Assembly (NCBI GenBank): GCA_021324445.1
Contig: JAJPJC010000165.1
Span: 1-50,245, forward strand
From: Isosphaeraceae bacterium
GTDB taxonomy: Bacteria; Planctomycetota; Planctomycetia; Isosphaerales; Isosphaeraceae
Reading direction: 5' to 3'
Length of the DNA stretch: 50,245 nt
Shown: in pieces, positions 43,410 to 50,245 of the stretch
Numbering within the stretch: the first letter of the stretch is position 1
Layout of the letters: the number at the start of each line of letters is the position of its first letter
Position numbers and translations under genes: made by a program
Notes under the pieces: model-generated
Told to the model about the DNA's origin: nothing
Databases searched by the model: none
Seen by the model: only the letters and a program-made list of their open reading frames with translations

Positions 43410-44828
43410 ATGTTGCCTCCCCTCGCCGGATGGGATCCCCCGGGCTTGAGCCGCCGCCAGATGCTGGGCACGGTGGCCAACGGCTTCGGCCTGCTGGGCC
43501 TGGCGGGCCTCTTGTCGGAGGCCCAGGCCCGCGAGCCATCGCGGGGAGGTGCCGCCTCCTCGAACCCCCTGGCCGTCCGGCCGCCGCACCACGCCCCCAA
43601 GGCCCGGCGCGCCATCTTCATCTTCCTCAACGGCGGGCCGTCGCACGTCGACCTGCTCGATCCGAAAGTCCGCCTGACCACCGATCATGGCAAGCCACTG
43701 CCGTTCGAGAAGCCCAAGCTGGCGCGGACGACCACCGAGAACCTGATGGCCTCCCCCTTCCGCTTCGCGCAGTACGGCCAGTCCGGGATCGCGGTCAGCG
43801 AGCTTTTGCCCAACCTCGCCACCTGCGTCGACGACCTGTGCGTGATCCGCTCGATGGTCGCCGACAACATCAACCATCCCAACGCCTGCCTCCAGATGTT
43901 CACCGGCGAGCAGATCTTCTCCAGGCCCAGCCTGGGCTCCTGGGTTCTGTACGGCCTGGGGAGTGAGAGCCAGGACTTGCCCGGGTTCGTGGCGATCTGC
44001 CCGAGCGGGGGTGACGCGGCCCTCTGGGGCTCGAGCTTCCTGCCGGCGTCCTTCCAGGGCACGCGCGTCGCCGACCTGGCCCACCCGATCGCCAACCTGC
44101 GCAACGACCGATACTCCGCCGGCCAGCAGCGCCGGCAGCTCGACCTGGTCAATCAGCTCAACCAGCGCCACCGCCGCGACCGCGAGGACGACAGCCGGCT
44201 CGGGGCGCGGATCGAGTCGTTCGAGCTGGCCTTCCGCATGCAGATGCAGGCCCCCGGCGTCTTCGACATCGGCAGCGAGCCCGAGTCAGTCCGCCGGCTC
44301 TACGGCCTCGACCAGCCGCGCACCGAGCGGTTCGGCCGGCAGTGCCTGATCGCCCGCCGGCTGGTCGAGCGGGGTGTGCGGTTTGTCCAGCTCCACACCG
44401 AGTCCAACTGGGACCACCACACGGGCATCCGGACCGAGCTGCCGAACTGCTGCGCCGGTCTGGACCGGCCCGTCGCCGGGCTGCTCAAGGACCTCAAGGC
44501 GCGGGGACTGCTCGAGGACACCCTGGTGATCTGGGGCGGCGAGTTCGGCCGCAGCCCGGTGGCGCAGAAGGGGGATGGCCGCGACCATCACCCCTACGGC
44601 TTCACGATGTGGCTGGCCGGCGGGGGCGTCAAGGGAGGCCACGTCCACGGCGCTACTGATGAGTTCGGCTGGTACGCCGTCGAGGACAAGGTCCACGTCC
44701 ACGACCTCCACGCCACGGTCCTCCACCTGATGGGCATCGATCACGAGCGCCTGACCTATCGGTACGCCGGGCGCGACTATCGTCTGACGGACGTCTCGGG
44801 GAATATCGTGGAGAAGATCATTGCGTAG
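43410..44828 (+). CDS. DUF1501 protein 1
   Basis: 472 residues with GGAGG 8 bases before the ATG. Twin-arginine type export signal: LSRRQMLGTVANGFGLLGLAGLL. The body is the DUF1501 sulfatase-like fold: APKARRAIFIFLNGGPSHVDLLDPKVRL, CVDDLCVIRSMVADNINHPNACLQMFTGEQ, GIWGGEFGRSP-type strand (VIWGGEFGRSPVAQKGDGRDHHPYGFTMWLAGGGVKGG) and HDLHATVLHLMGIDHERLTYRYAGRDYRLTDVSG. The paired DUF1549/DUF1553 gene upstream is its constant neighbour in planctomycetes. Catalytic activity has not been established for the family, as far as I know. Confidence 0.93.
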   Translation: MLPPLAGWDPPGLSRRQMLGTVANGFGLLGLAGLLSEAQAREPSRGGAASSNPLAVRPPHHAPKARRAIFIFLNGGPSHVDLLDPKVRLTTDHGKPLPFEKPKLARTTTENLMASPFRFAQYGQSGIAVSELLPNLATCVDDLCVIRSMVADNINHPNACLQMFTGEQIFSRPSLGSWVLYGLGSESQDLPGFVAICPSGGDAALWGSSFLPASFQGTRVADLAHPIANLRNDRYSAGQQRRQLDLVNQLNQRHRRDREDDSRLGARIESFELAFRMQMQAPGVFDIGSEPESVRRLYGLDQPRTERFGRQCLIARRLVERGVRFVQLHTESNWDHHTGIRTELPNCCAGLDRPVAGLLKDLKARGLLEDTLVIWGGEFGRSPVAQKGDGRDHHPYGFTMWLAGGGVKGGHVHGATDEFGWYAVEDKVHVHDLHATVLHLMGIDHERLTYRYAGRDYRLTDVSGNIVEKIIA

Positions 44829-44885
44829 GGAGGGAGGAGCCGCGACTCGTCGCAGGCCCTCCTGGGGGCTGCGCCGGCTGACGCC

Positions 44886-44945
44886 GGCTCCGACCCCAGC
44901 CACCCCTCAGCGGTTCCCAAGTCAAGGGTGGCTGGGGTCGGAGCC
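44886..44945. repeat. Perfect 20-bp inverted repeat
   Basis: GGCTCCGACCCCAGCCACCC at 44886-44905 is matched base for base by its complement at 44926-44945, with a 20-nt loop. It lies between the first DUF1501 gene and the second PSCyt1 gene, where a terminator would be useful, but no T-run follows. A free energy this strong should stall or protect transcripts. Confidence 0.75.
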
Positions 44946-44993
44946 CGCGGGGCGACGCCCCCAGAGATCCAGCGGAAGCCGAGAGTATCACCG

Positions 44994-47495
44994 ATGAGCC
45001 AGAGCGCAGTACGTCGAATTCGACCGACACGCGCGCCAGTCGCCCTCATGCTGGCCGTCGCCTGGGCCCTGCCGGCGGCCGCCGGCACGGGCGCGGACAG
45101 TCCCGCTGCGACTGAGTTCTTCGAGAAGGAGATCCGGCCGCTGCTGGCGGAGAAGTGCCAGAAGTGCCACGGCGGGAAAAAACCGCGCGCCGGCCTGAGC
45201 CTCACCGGGCGGCAGCCCATTCTCCAGGGCGGCGACAGCGGGCCGGCGGCCGTGCCAGGCAAGCCGCAGGAGAGCTTGATCATCGAGGCGGTCGAGTACA
45301 GCGGCGAGCTGAAGATGCCGCCGAAGGGAAAGCTCTCGCCCGCCGAGGTCGACCGCTTGAAGCGCTGGATCGACCTGGGCCTCCCCTGGCCTGAGGGCCA
45401 TGGCGGATCCGCCGCCAGTCCCGGCGACAAGCCGCGCACGGAGGACCGATCGCGACCCTGGTGGGCCTTCCAGCCGTTGCGGGTGGTCACTCCTCCCGAG
45501 GTCAAGGGCGCCGCCTGGCCGCGCTGCGAGATCGACCGGTTCATACTGGCCGAGCTCGAGGCGCACGGCCTGACGCCGGCCCGGCCGGCCGACCGGCGCA
45601 CGCTGATCCGCCGCGCAACCTTCGACTTGACGGGCCTGCCACCGACACCCGAGGACGTGGACGCCTTCCTCGCCGACGCGTCGCCCGACGCCTTCGCCAA
45701 GGTGGTGGACCGGCTGCTGGCCTCGCCGGCGTATGGCCAGCGCTGGGCGCGCCACTGGCTGGACGTCGTCCGCTACACCGACTATTTCTACCCCGAGCCC
45801 AACGCTCATCCCCGCGCCGCCCTCTTCGAGCTCTTCGAGGCCTGGCGATACCGCGACTGGGTCGTCGCGGCGCTGAACCGCGACATGCCCTACGACCGGT
45901 TCATCGTCCACCAGGTTGCCGGCGATCTCCTGCCCAGCCCGGATGGGGGCCCGGTCTATCCGGACGGGCTGGTCGCGACCGGCTTCCTGGCGCTGAGCGT
46001 CTTCGACAACGGCGACGCCGACAAGCTCAAGATCGTCACCGATATCGTCGATGACGAGATCGACGTCGTCGGCAAGGCGTTCCTCGGCCTGACCCTGGCC
46101 TGCGCCCGCTGCCACGATCACAAGTTCGACCCGATCCCCCAGCGCGACTATTACGGCCTGGCCGGCATCTTCCACAGCAGCCGCATTCTGGCCAACGTCG
46201 GCGTCGTGGGTGACCACACCGTGGCCCTGCGCGTCCCCCTGGTGCCGAAATCCTACCTGGAGCGGCGCGACCGGCAGTTGAAAGACCTCAAGGAGCTGGA
46301 GGCTCTGGCCAAGAGCCTGCGGCGCCTCCACGACTCGGCGGCTCGCCTGGGGCGGCTCGCCGACATTTGGCGAATTGCCTCCCGCTCCTTTCCCCCCCTT
46401 ACTCCAAAGGGGGGGCCAGGGGGAGTTCCGCGCGCAGAGCCTCGGCCACCCACGATTCTGGAATGGGTCCGGGCGCGCGTGCTGGCGCGTCGCGACGCCC
46501 TGAAGAAGGACTTGCTGCCGGAGCCACCCCGCGCCCTGGCCGCCCAGGATGGAGGCACTCCCGGGGGCATGTTCACCGGCATCCAGGACGTGCCCGTGCA
46601 CATCCGGGGCAGTTATGCCCGGCTCGGCCCGATCGTGCCGCGCCACCTGCCTGGGATCTTCGGCGAGCGACCGGCCCCGATCACCCAGGGCAGCGGCCGG
46701 CTGGATCTGGCCCGCTGGATCGCCCGGCCCGAGAATCCCATGACCGCCCGCGTGCTGGTCAACCGGGTCTGGCAGCACCATTTCGGCGCGGGGCTGGTCC
46801 GCACGCCCAGCAACTTCGGCAAGCTGGGCGAGTTGCCCAGCCATCCGCAGCTCCTCGACTGGCTGGCCGATCGGTTTCTCCGCGACGGCTGGTCGATCAA
46901 GCGGCTGCATCGGCGGATCCTCCTGTCGGCCGCCTATCAGCAGTCGAGCGTCGTGGACCCGCAATCACTCCAGCGCGACCCCGACAACCGATGGCTCGGG
47001 CGCATGAGCCCGCATCGCCTGGAGGCCGAGCCGATCCGCGACAGCATGCTGTTCCTCGCCGGCCGGCTCGACCGGACGCCCGGCGGGCCCGCCACCGCCG
47101 ATCTCAACCGTCCCCGGCGATCACTCTACGTCCAGACGGTGCGCCAGGACCGCGGGAATTTCTCCATCCTCTTCGACGCCGCCAACCCCGAGCAATCGGT
47201 CGAGAGCCGGAGCGTCTCCACGGTCGCGCCCCAGGCCCTGTTCCTCGTGAATAGCTCCTTCGTCCAGGCGCAGGCGCAGGCCCTGGCCCGGCGGCTACTC
47301 GACCAGGTCCCCGGCGACGAGACCGCCCGCATCGACCGGGCCTACCAATGGCTCTTCAGCCGGCCGCCCCGCGCCGAGGAAATCGCGATCGGCCGATCCT
47401 TCCTCGCCCGCGCCGCCGCCCGCGGTCCCGACGCCGCCTGGTTCGACTACGCCCATGTGCTGCTCTGTAGTAATGAACTAATTTACATCGATTAA
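44994..47495 (+). CDS. PSCyt1-DUF1549-DUF1553 protein 2
   Basis: 833 residues from the ATG at 44994 (frame open to 44928 through a hairpin). Signal peptide (PVALMLAVAWALPAAAGTGA), heme motif CQKCH at 55-59, DUF1549 (RRATFDLTGLPPTPEDVDAFLAD...HWLDVVRYTDYF; CARCHDHKFDPIPQRDYYGLAG) and DUF1553 (RPENPMTARVLVNRVWQHHFGAGLVRTPSNFG...TVAPQALFLVN). It lacks the beta-rich insertion of its paralogue. Around 46380-46430 the product reads SRSFPPLTPKGGPGGVPRAE, where a C-run/G-run palindromic repeat has been read through in frame. It pairs with the DUF1501 gene 31 bp downstream. Confidence 0.93.
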   Translation: MSQSAVRRIRPTRAPVALMLAVAWALPAAAGTGADSPAATEFFEKEIRPLLAEKCQKCHGGKKPRAGLSLTGRQPILQGGDSGPAAVPGKPQESLIIEAVEYSGELKMPPKGKLSPAEVDRLKRWIDLGLPWPEGHGGSAASPGDKPRTEDRSRPWWAFQPLRVVTPPEVKGAAWPRCEIDRFILAELEAHGLTPARPADRRTLIRRATFDLTGLPPTPEDVDAFLADASPDAFAKVVDRLLASPAYGQRWARHWLDVVRYTDYFYPEPNAHPRAALFELFEAWRYRDWVVAALNRDMPYDRFIVHQVAGDLLPSPDGGPVYPDGLVATGFLALSVFDNGDADKLKIVTDIVDDEIDVVGKAFLGLTLACARCHDHKFDPIPQRDYYGLAGIFHSSRILANVGVVGDHTVALRVPLVPKSYLERRDRQLKDLKELEALAKSLRRLHDSAARLGRLADIWRIASRSFPPLTPKGGPGGVPRAEPRPPTILEWVRARVLARRDALKKDLLPEPPRALAAQDGGTPGGMFTGIQDVPVHIRGSYARLGPIVPRHLPGIFGERPAPITQGSGRLDLARWIARPENPMTARVLVNRVWQHHFGAGLVRTPSNFGKLGELPSHPQLLDWLADRFLRDGWSIKRLHRRILLSAAYQQSSVVDPQSLQRDPDNRWLGRMSPHRLEAEPIRDSMLFLAGRLDRTPGGPATADLNRPRRSLYVQTVRQDRGNFSILFDAANPEQSVESRSVSTVAPQALFLVNSSFVQAQAQALARRLLDQVPGDETARIDRAYQWLFSRPPRAEEIAIGRSFLARAAARGPDAAWFDYAHVLLCSNELIYID
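46389..46428. repeat. C-run/G-run palindrome inside a coding region
   Basis: TTCCCCCCTTACTCCAAAGG followed by GGGGG and a further GGCCAGGGGGAG. It is related to the palindromes at 21541-21606 and translates in frame as FPPLTPKGGPGG within the DUF1549/DUF1553 linker. The paralogue at 39957 has no such segment. Confidence 0.65.
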
Positions 47496-47526
47496 CAACG
47501 ACCTGGCCGGATGGCCGGAGGCCGCG

Positions 47527-48969
47527 ATGAACGCGTACGGTTTGCTCAACGAGGGTCTACCCCACCCCAGTCGTCGTGAGCTGCTGCGGCAGGCAGGGAC
47601 CGGCTTCGGGCTGCTCGGCCTGGCGGGGCTCCTGGCCAATGAGACGGCCGCCGGCGCGCCGGCCCGCGCGGATCGCGGGGCCGACCCGCTGGCCGTGCGG
47701 ACTCCTCATCATCCGCCGCGCGCCAAGAGCTGCATCTTCCTCTACATGCCGGGCGGCCCATCCCAGATCGACACGTTCGACCCCAAGCCCCGGGTCGCGC
47801 GGGACAACGGCCGGCCCGTGCCGTTCGAGCTGCCGAAACTCATGCGGCTGAAAACCGGCAACCTCCTGGCTTCGCCCTGGAAGTTCGCCCAGCACGGCCA
47901 GTCGGGCATCCCGGTCAGCGAGTTGCTCCCGCACCTGTCGACGTGCGTGGATGACCTGTGCGTGATCCGCTCGATGGTCGCCGACAACATCAACCACACC
48001 GGTGCCAGCTTGCAGATGAACACGGGGGAGCAAGCCTTCTCCCGCCCCAGCCTCGGCTCCTGGCTGGTGTATGGACTGGGCAGCGAGAACCAGAGCCTGC
48101 CCGGCTTCGTGGTGATCAGCCCGTCCCCACCCCCGCCGGGCGCGTCGTTGTGGAGTTCGAGCTTCCTGCCGGCCGCCTATCAGGGGACGTGCATCAAGGA
48201 CCTGAGCAATCCCATCCCGAACCTGAGGGACCCCCTCGGCGACCCGGCGCGCCAGCGGGAAAAGCTGGACGTCCTGCGGCGGCTCAACGAGCTGCACAAA
48301 CGGAGCCGGGTTGTCGACAGCCCGCTCGATGCGCGGATCGCCTCGTTCGAGCTGGCCTTCCGCATGCAGCGCCAGGCGCCCGAAGCCTTCGCGATCGAGC
48401 TGGAGAGCCCCGCGACGAAACGGCTGTATGGGCTCGATGAACCCACGACCCAGAATTTCGGCAAGCAGTGCCTGCTGGCCCGCCGCCTGGTCGAGCGCGG
48501 CGTCCGGTTCGTGCAGGTTTACGACACGGCAGGGGGAGCGAACAACTCCTGGGACCACCACAGCAAGCTCAAGGCGAACCTGACCAAGAGCTGCGCCGGC
48601 GTCGACCGGCCCATCGCCGGACTCCTCAAGGACCTGAAGGCGCGCGGGCTGCTCGAGGACACGCTGGTGATCTGGGGCGGCGAGTTTGGCCGCACCCCCA
48701 CGGCCGAAGGGACCGACGGCCGCGAGCACCACCCGTTCGGCTTCACGATGTGGCTGGCCGGCGGCGGTGTGAAGGGAGGTCTCGTCCACGGCGCCACCGA
48801 CGAGTTCGGCTGGTTCGCCATCGAGGACAAGGTCCATGTCCACGACCTCCACGCCACGGTCCTCCACCTGATGGGCATCGATCACACGCGGCTGACCTAC
48901 CGCTACGGCGGCCGCGACTACCGGCTGACGGATGTCTCCGGAAATGTGGTCCAGAACATCATCGCATAG
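47527..48969 (+). CDS. DUF1501 protein 2
   Basis: 480 residues with GGAGG 6 bases before the ATG. Twin-arginine type signal HPSRRELLRQAGTGFGLLGLAGLL. Same family landmarks as the first copy (SCIFLYMPGGPSQIDTFDPKPRV; VDDLCVIRSMVADNINHTGASLQMNTGEQ; LVIWGGEFGRTPTAEGTDGREHHPFGFTMWLAGGGVKGG; HVHDLHATVLHLMGIDHTRLTYRYGGRDYRLTDVSGN). It is second in a pair with the DUF1549/DUF1553 gene. The two pairs clearly derive from one duplicated unit, but many substitutions indicate an old event. Confidence 0.93.
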   Translation: MNAYGLLNEGLPHPSRRELLRQAGTGFGLLGLAGLLANETAAGAPARADRGADPLAVRTPHHPPRAKSCIFLYMPGGPSQIDTFDPKPRVARDNGRPVPFELPKLMRLKTGNLLASPWKFAQHGQSGIPVSELLPHLSTCVDDLCVIRSMVADNINHTGASLQMNTGEQAFSRPSLGSWLVYGLGSENQSLPGFVVISPSPPPPGASLWSSSFLPAAYQGTCIKDLSNPIPNLRDPLGDPARQREKLDVLRRLNELHKRSRVVDSPLDARIASFELAFRMQRQAPEAFAIELESPATKRLYGLDEPTTQNFGKQCLLARRLVERGVRFVQVYDTAGGANNSWDHHSKLKANLTKSCAGVDRPIAGLLKDLKARGLLEDTLVIWGGEFGRTPTAEGTDGREHHPFGFTMWLAGGGVKGGLVHGATDEFGWFAIEDKVHVHDLHATVLHLMGIDHTRLTYRYGGRDYRLTDVSGNVVQNIIA

Positions 48970-49145
48970 CCCTCTGCGATTGAGCCGACTCCCGGACCGT
49001 CTCGCTCCGCCAGTGCGCCGGCTTGGTCGCGCGCCGCGTGTCGTGATGGGTCTTCTGCTGGTCATGGACCAGTTCCTGCTCCCATCATTCGTGATACAAG
49101 ATGATCAACTCTTCAGAAGAATAGAGGTTTTCCCTAACAGCTCGG

Positions 49146-49400
49146 TCAGCAGGGTATGAACCTCGCCGTGGCCGTCCAGTGCACGAGGACGGCACGGCTC
49201 CAGCCGTTTTCGATGGCTTCCCCGATGTACCATTCGCGTTCGTCCCGGTCTTTGACGTAGTCGAGCAGACGGACGCAATGGCGCCAGGGAGTTTGTGCGA
49301 CAGGCTGTTGCACAATTGGCTGGTCGGGCCACGCTTCGGCGAAAGCCCGCATGGATTACAGGTTGCGCGGCGAGAAGCCGGTCATGTCCTCAAAGTCGGA
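49146..49400 (-). pseudogene. DUF1016 (YhcG-type) N-terminal fragment with ochre stop
   Basis: In one minus-strand frame I read DFEDMTGFSPRNL, a TAA at 49358-49356, then SMRAFAEAWPDQPIVQQPVAQTPWRHCVRLLDYVKDRDEREWYIGEAIENGWSRAVLVHW. This is the DUF1016 N-terminal domain of YhcG-like PD-(D/E)XK proteins, normally GFSPRNLKYMRAFAEAWPD. The stop replaces the Lys. After VLVHW similarity ends and the frame closes at 49146; the nuclease half is absent. Upstream it runs into the sulfatase remnant. Confidence 0.72.
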
Positions 49401-49416
49401 TCCTGGTGCAACGGGG

Positions 49417-50166
49417 TCAGTCCATCTTCGCTTCGGGCCGGATCGGCTGGCCTTCCCACATCCAGACGCCGCCCTCGCGCACCAGCAGGCGCTCGAAACT
49501 CCCGGGTGCGGGCGGGGCATCGGCCCTGGGCAGCCAGCGCGCATGATCGGCGATCACGCCCGCATGACGCGAGTCCCGGGCGAGGTTCGTCCACTCGTTC
49601 GGGTCGGATCGCAGGTCGTACAGCTCCTCGGAGCCGTCGGCGTAGCGAATGTATCGCCACCGTTGGCTGCGCACGGCATGATTGCCCCGGTTGTGCGTGG
49701 TCACGGCCGGCCAGGCGCGCGGCGCGCCCGGGTTGTGCAGTTGCGGCACGAGGCTGTGGCCCTCGAGTCCGGCCACGGCCGGCAGGCCGCACAATTCGAG
49801 GAGCGTCGGATAGATGTCCAGCAGTTCCGCCGGCCGGGCGCAACGCGCCCCCGCGGCCACGCCCGGGCCGGAGAAGACCAGCGGCACACGCGTCGACCGC
49901 TCCCACAGCGTATTCTTCCCCGTGATCCCCTTCTCGCCCAGGTGCCAGCCGTGGTCGGACCAGAAGACCACGATCGTCCGGCCCGCCCGGCCCGACCGCT
50001 CCAGCGCCTCGAGTAATCGGCCCACCTGACTGTCCAGGAAACTGGTCGTCGCCAGGTAGGCGCGGACCAGCGGCCGCCACTCGTCGAGCCGGCGCAGCAG
50101 CGAAAGCCGCGGCTCGGGCAGCTTCCAGTGCAAGTACCAGCTGGAGTTTTGCAAATCGCCCGCCAC
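49417..50166 (-). CDS. Sulfatase, C-terminal part (N-terminus missing)
   Basis: 249 residues from a GTG at 50166. Sulfatase landmarks: VRAYLATTSFLDSQVGRLLEALERSGRAGRTIVVFWSDHGWHLGEKGITGKNTLWERSTRVPLVFSGPGV, DIYPTLLELCGL, and SQRWRYIRYADGSEELYDLRSDPNEWTNLA. The N-terminal third, with the C/SxPxR formylglycine site, is not upstream in this frame: an in-frame TGA lies about 47 bases before the GTG. A frameshift at or near 50165 or a truncation is likely; only 79 bases remain before the window edge. It resembles iduronate-2-sulfatase-type enzymes that desulfate polysaccharides. Confidence 0.75.
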   Translation of the reverse strand: MAGDLQNSSWYLHWKLPEPRLSLLRRLDEWRPLVRAYLATTSFLDSQVGRLLEALERSGRAGRTIVVFWSDHGWHLGEKGITGKNTLWERSTRVPLVFSGPGVAAGARCARPAELLDIYPTLLELCGLPAVAGLEGHSLVPQLHNPGAPRAWPAVTTHNRGNHAVRSQRWRYIRYADGSEELYDLRSDPNEWTNLARDSRHAGVIADHARWLPRADAPPAPGSFERLLVREGGVWMWEGQPIRPEAKMD

Positions 50167-50245
50167 GACTGTTAAAATAGGGGAAATCGACCCGTTCCGC
50201 CCTCAAATTGCCCTGGCGCATTTGGGTCATCGGAGCATCTGATCA

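Noticed and set aside
1..50245. rRNA, tRNA genes or a CRISPR array
   Set aside because: I looked for tRNA-like cloverleaf ends, rRNA landmarks and regularly spaced repeats and found none; a tRNA could be missed by eye.

Overview
The window is GC-rich chromosomal DNA from a planctomycete, probably Isosphaeraceae-like. The evidence is two tandem pairs of Planctomycete cytochrome C (PSCyt1)/DUF1549/DUF1553 and DUF1501 proteins, a DUF1559 C-terminal domain with its small lipoprotein partner, a membrane-anchored Ser/Thr kinase, and several long low-homology secreted proteins. Species assignment is inference from gene content only.

Layout. 1-10.9 kb: the end of an alpha/beta hydrolase, then on the minus strand a phosphoketolase, a secreted hypothetical, and a kinase operon (zinc-ribbon membrane protein plus N-terminally membrane-embedded Ser/Thr kinase). 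These are followed by a small membrane protein and an FmdB zinc ribbon. On the plus strand NAD(P)HX epimerase is translationally coupled to an Rpn/PD-(D/E)XK-like protein, and a DUF4287/DUF5655 protein lies opposite. 11.0-18.1 kb is the most unusual part: a fluoride-response locus. I read three separate fluoride (crcB-motif) riboswitches in it. One (11052, plus) has a full promoter, antiterminator and terminator and reads into a broken gene. One (14190, plus) leads a broken cytidylate-kinase-like gene, crcB (Fluc fluoride channel) and DUF190 genes. One (13968 to 13912, minus) controls a large beta-barrel porin through an intrinsic terminator whose 5' arm is part of the aptamer. A paralogous porin at 16.2-17.9 kb lacks the riboswitch but shares a 48-bp upstream element with the first porin.

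18.1-25.1 kb: an RND efflux pump and its adaptor (minus) divergent from a TolC-like outer-membrane channel (plus), a complete tripartite pump. 25.2-26.4 kb: a ParDE-type toxin-antitoxin pair and a 241-bp MITE-like element. 26.4-32.6 kb: a two-component system, then an ECF sigma factor / zinc-binding anti-sigma / HtrA-like operon; the HtrA-like protein has lost its catalytic His and Asp. 32.8-35.5 kb: an antitoxin-PIN toxin pair, a double-GNAT acetyltransferase and PhoU.

35.9-38.7 kb: a frameshifted multiheme cytochrome fused at its end to the C-terminal part of a DUF1559 protein, followed by a lipoprotein. 39-49 kb: a GntR/FCD regulator and two PSCyt1-DUF1549-DUF1553 / DUF1501 pairs arranged in tandem. 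49.1-50.2 kb is decaying: a nonsense-mutated fragment of a DUF1016 (YhcG-type) nuclease N-terminus next to an N-terminally truncated sulfatase.

Functionally, the fluoride locus, the RND pump and the two porins form an envelope-transport block, while 26-33 kb is an envelope-sensing block (two-component system, ECF sigma, anti-sigma, pseudo-protease). Several genes are broken by single events (pentanucleotide slippage, amber and ochre codons, frameshifts). I cannot tell genuine decay from assembly or sequencing error without the reads.
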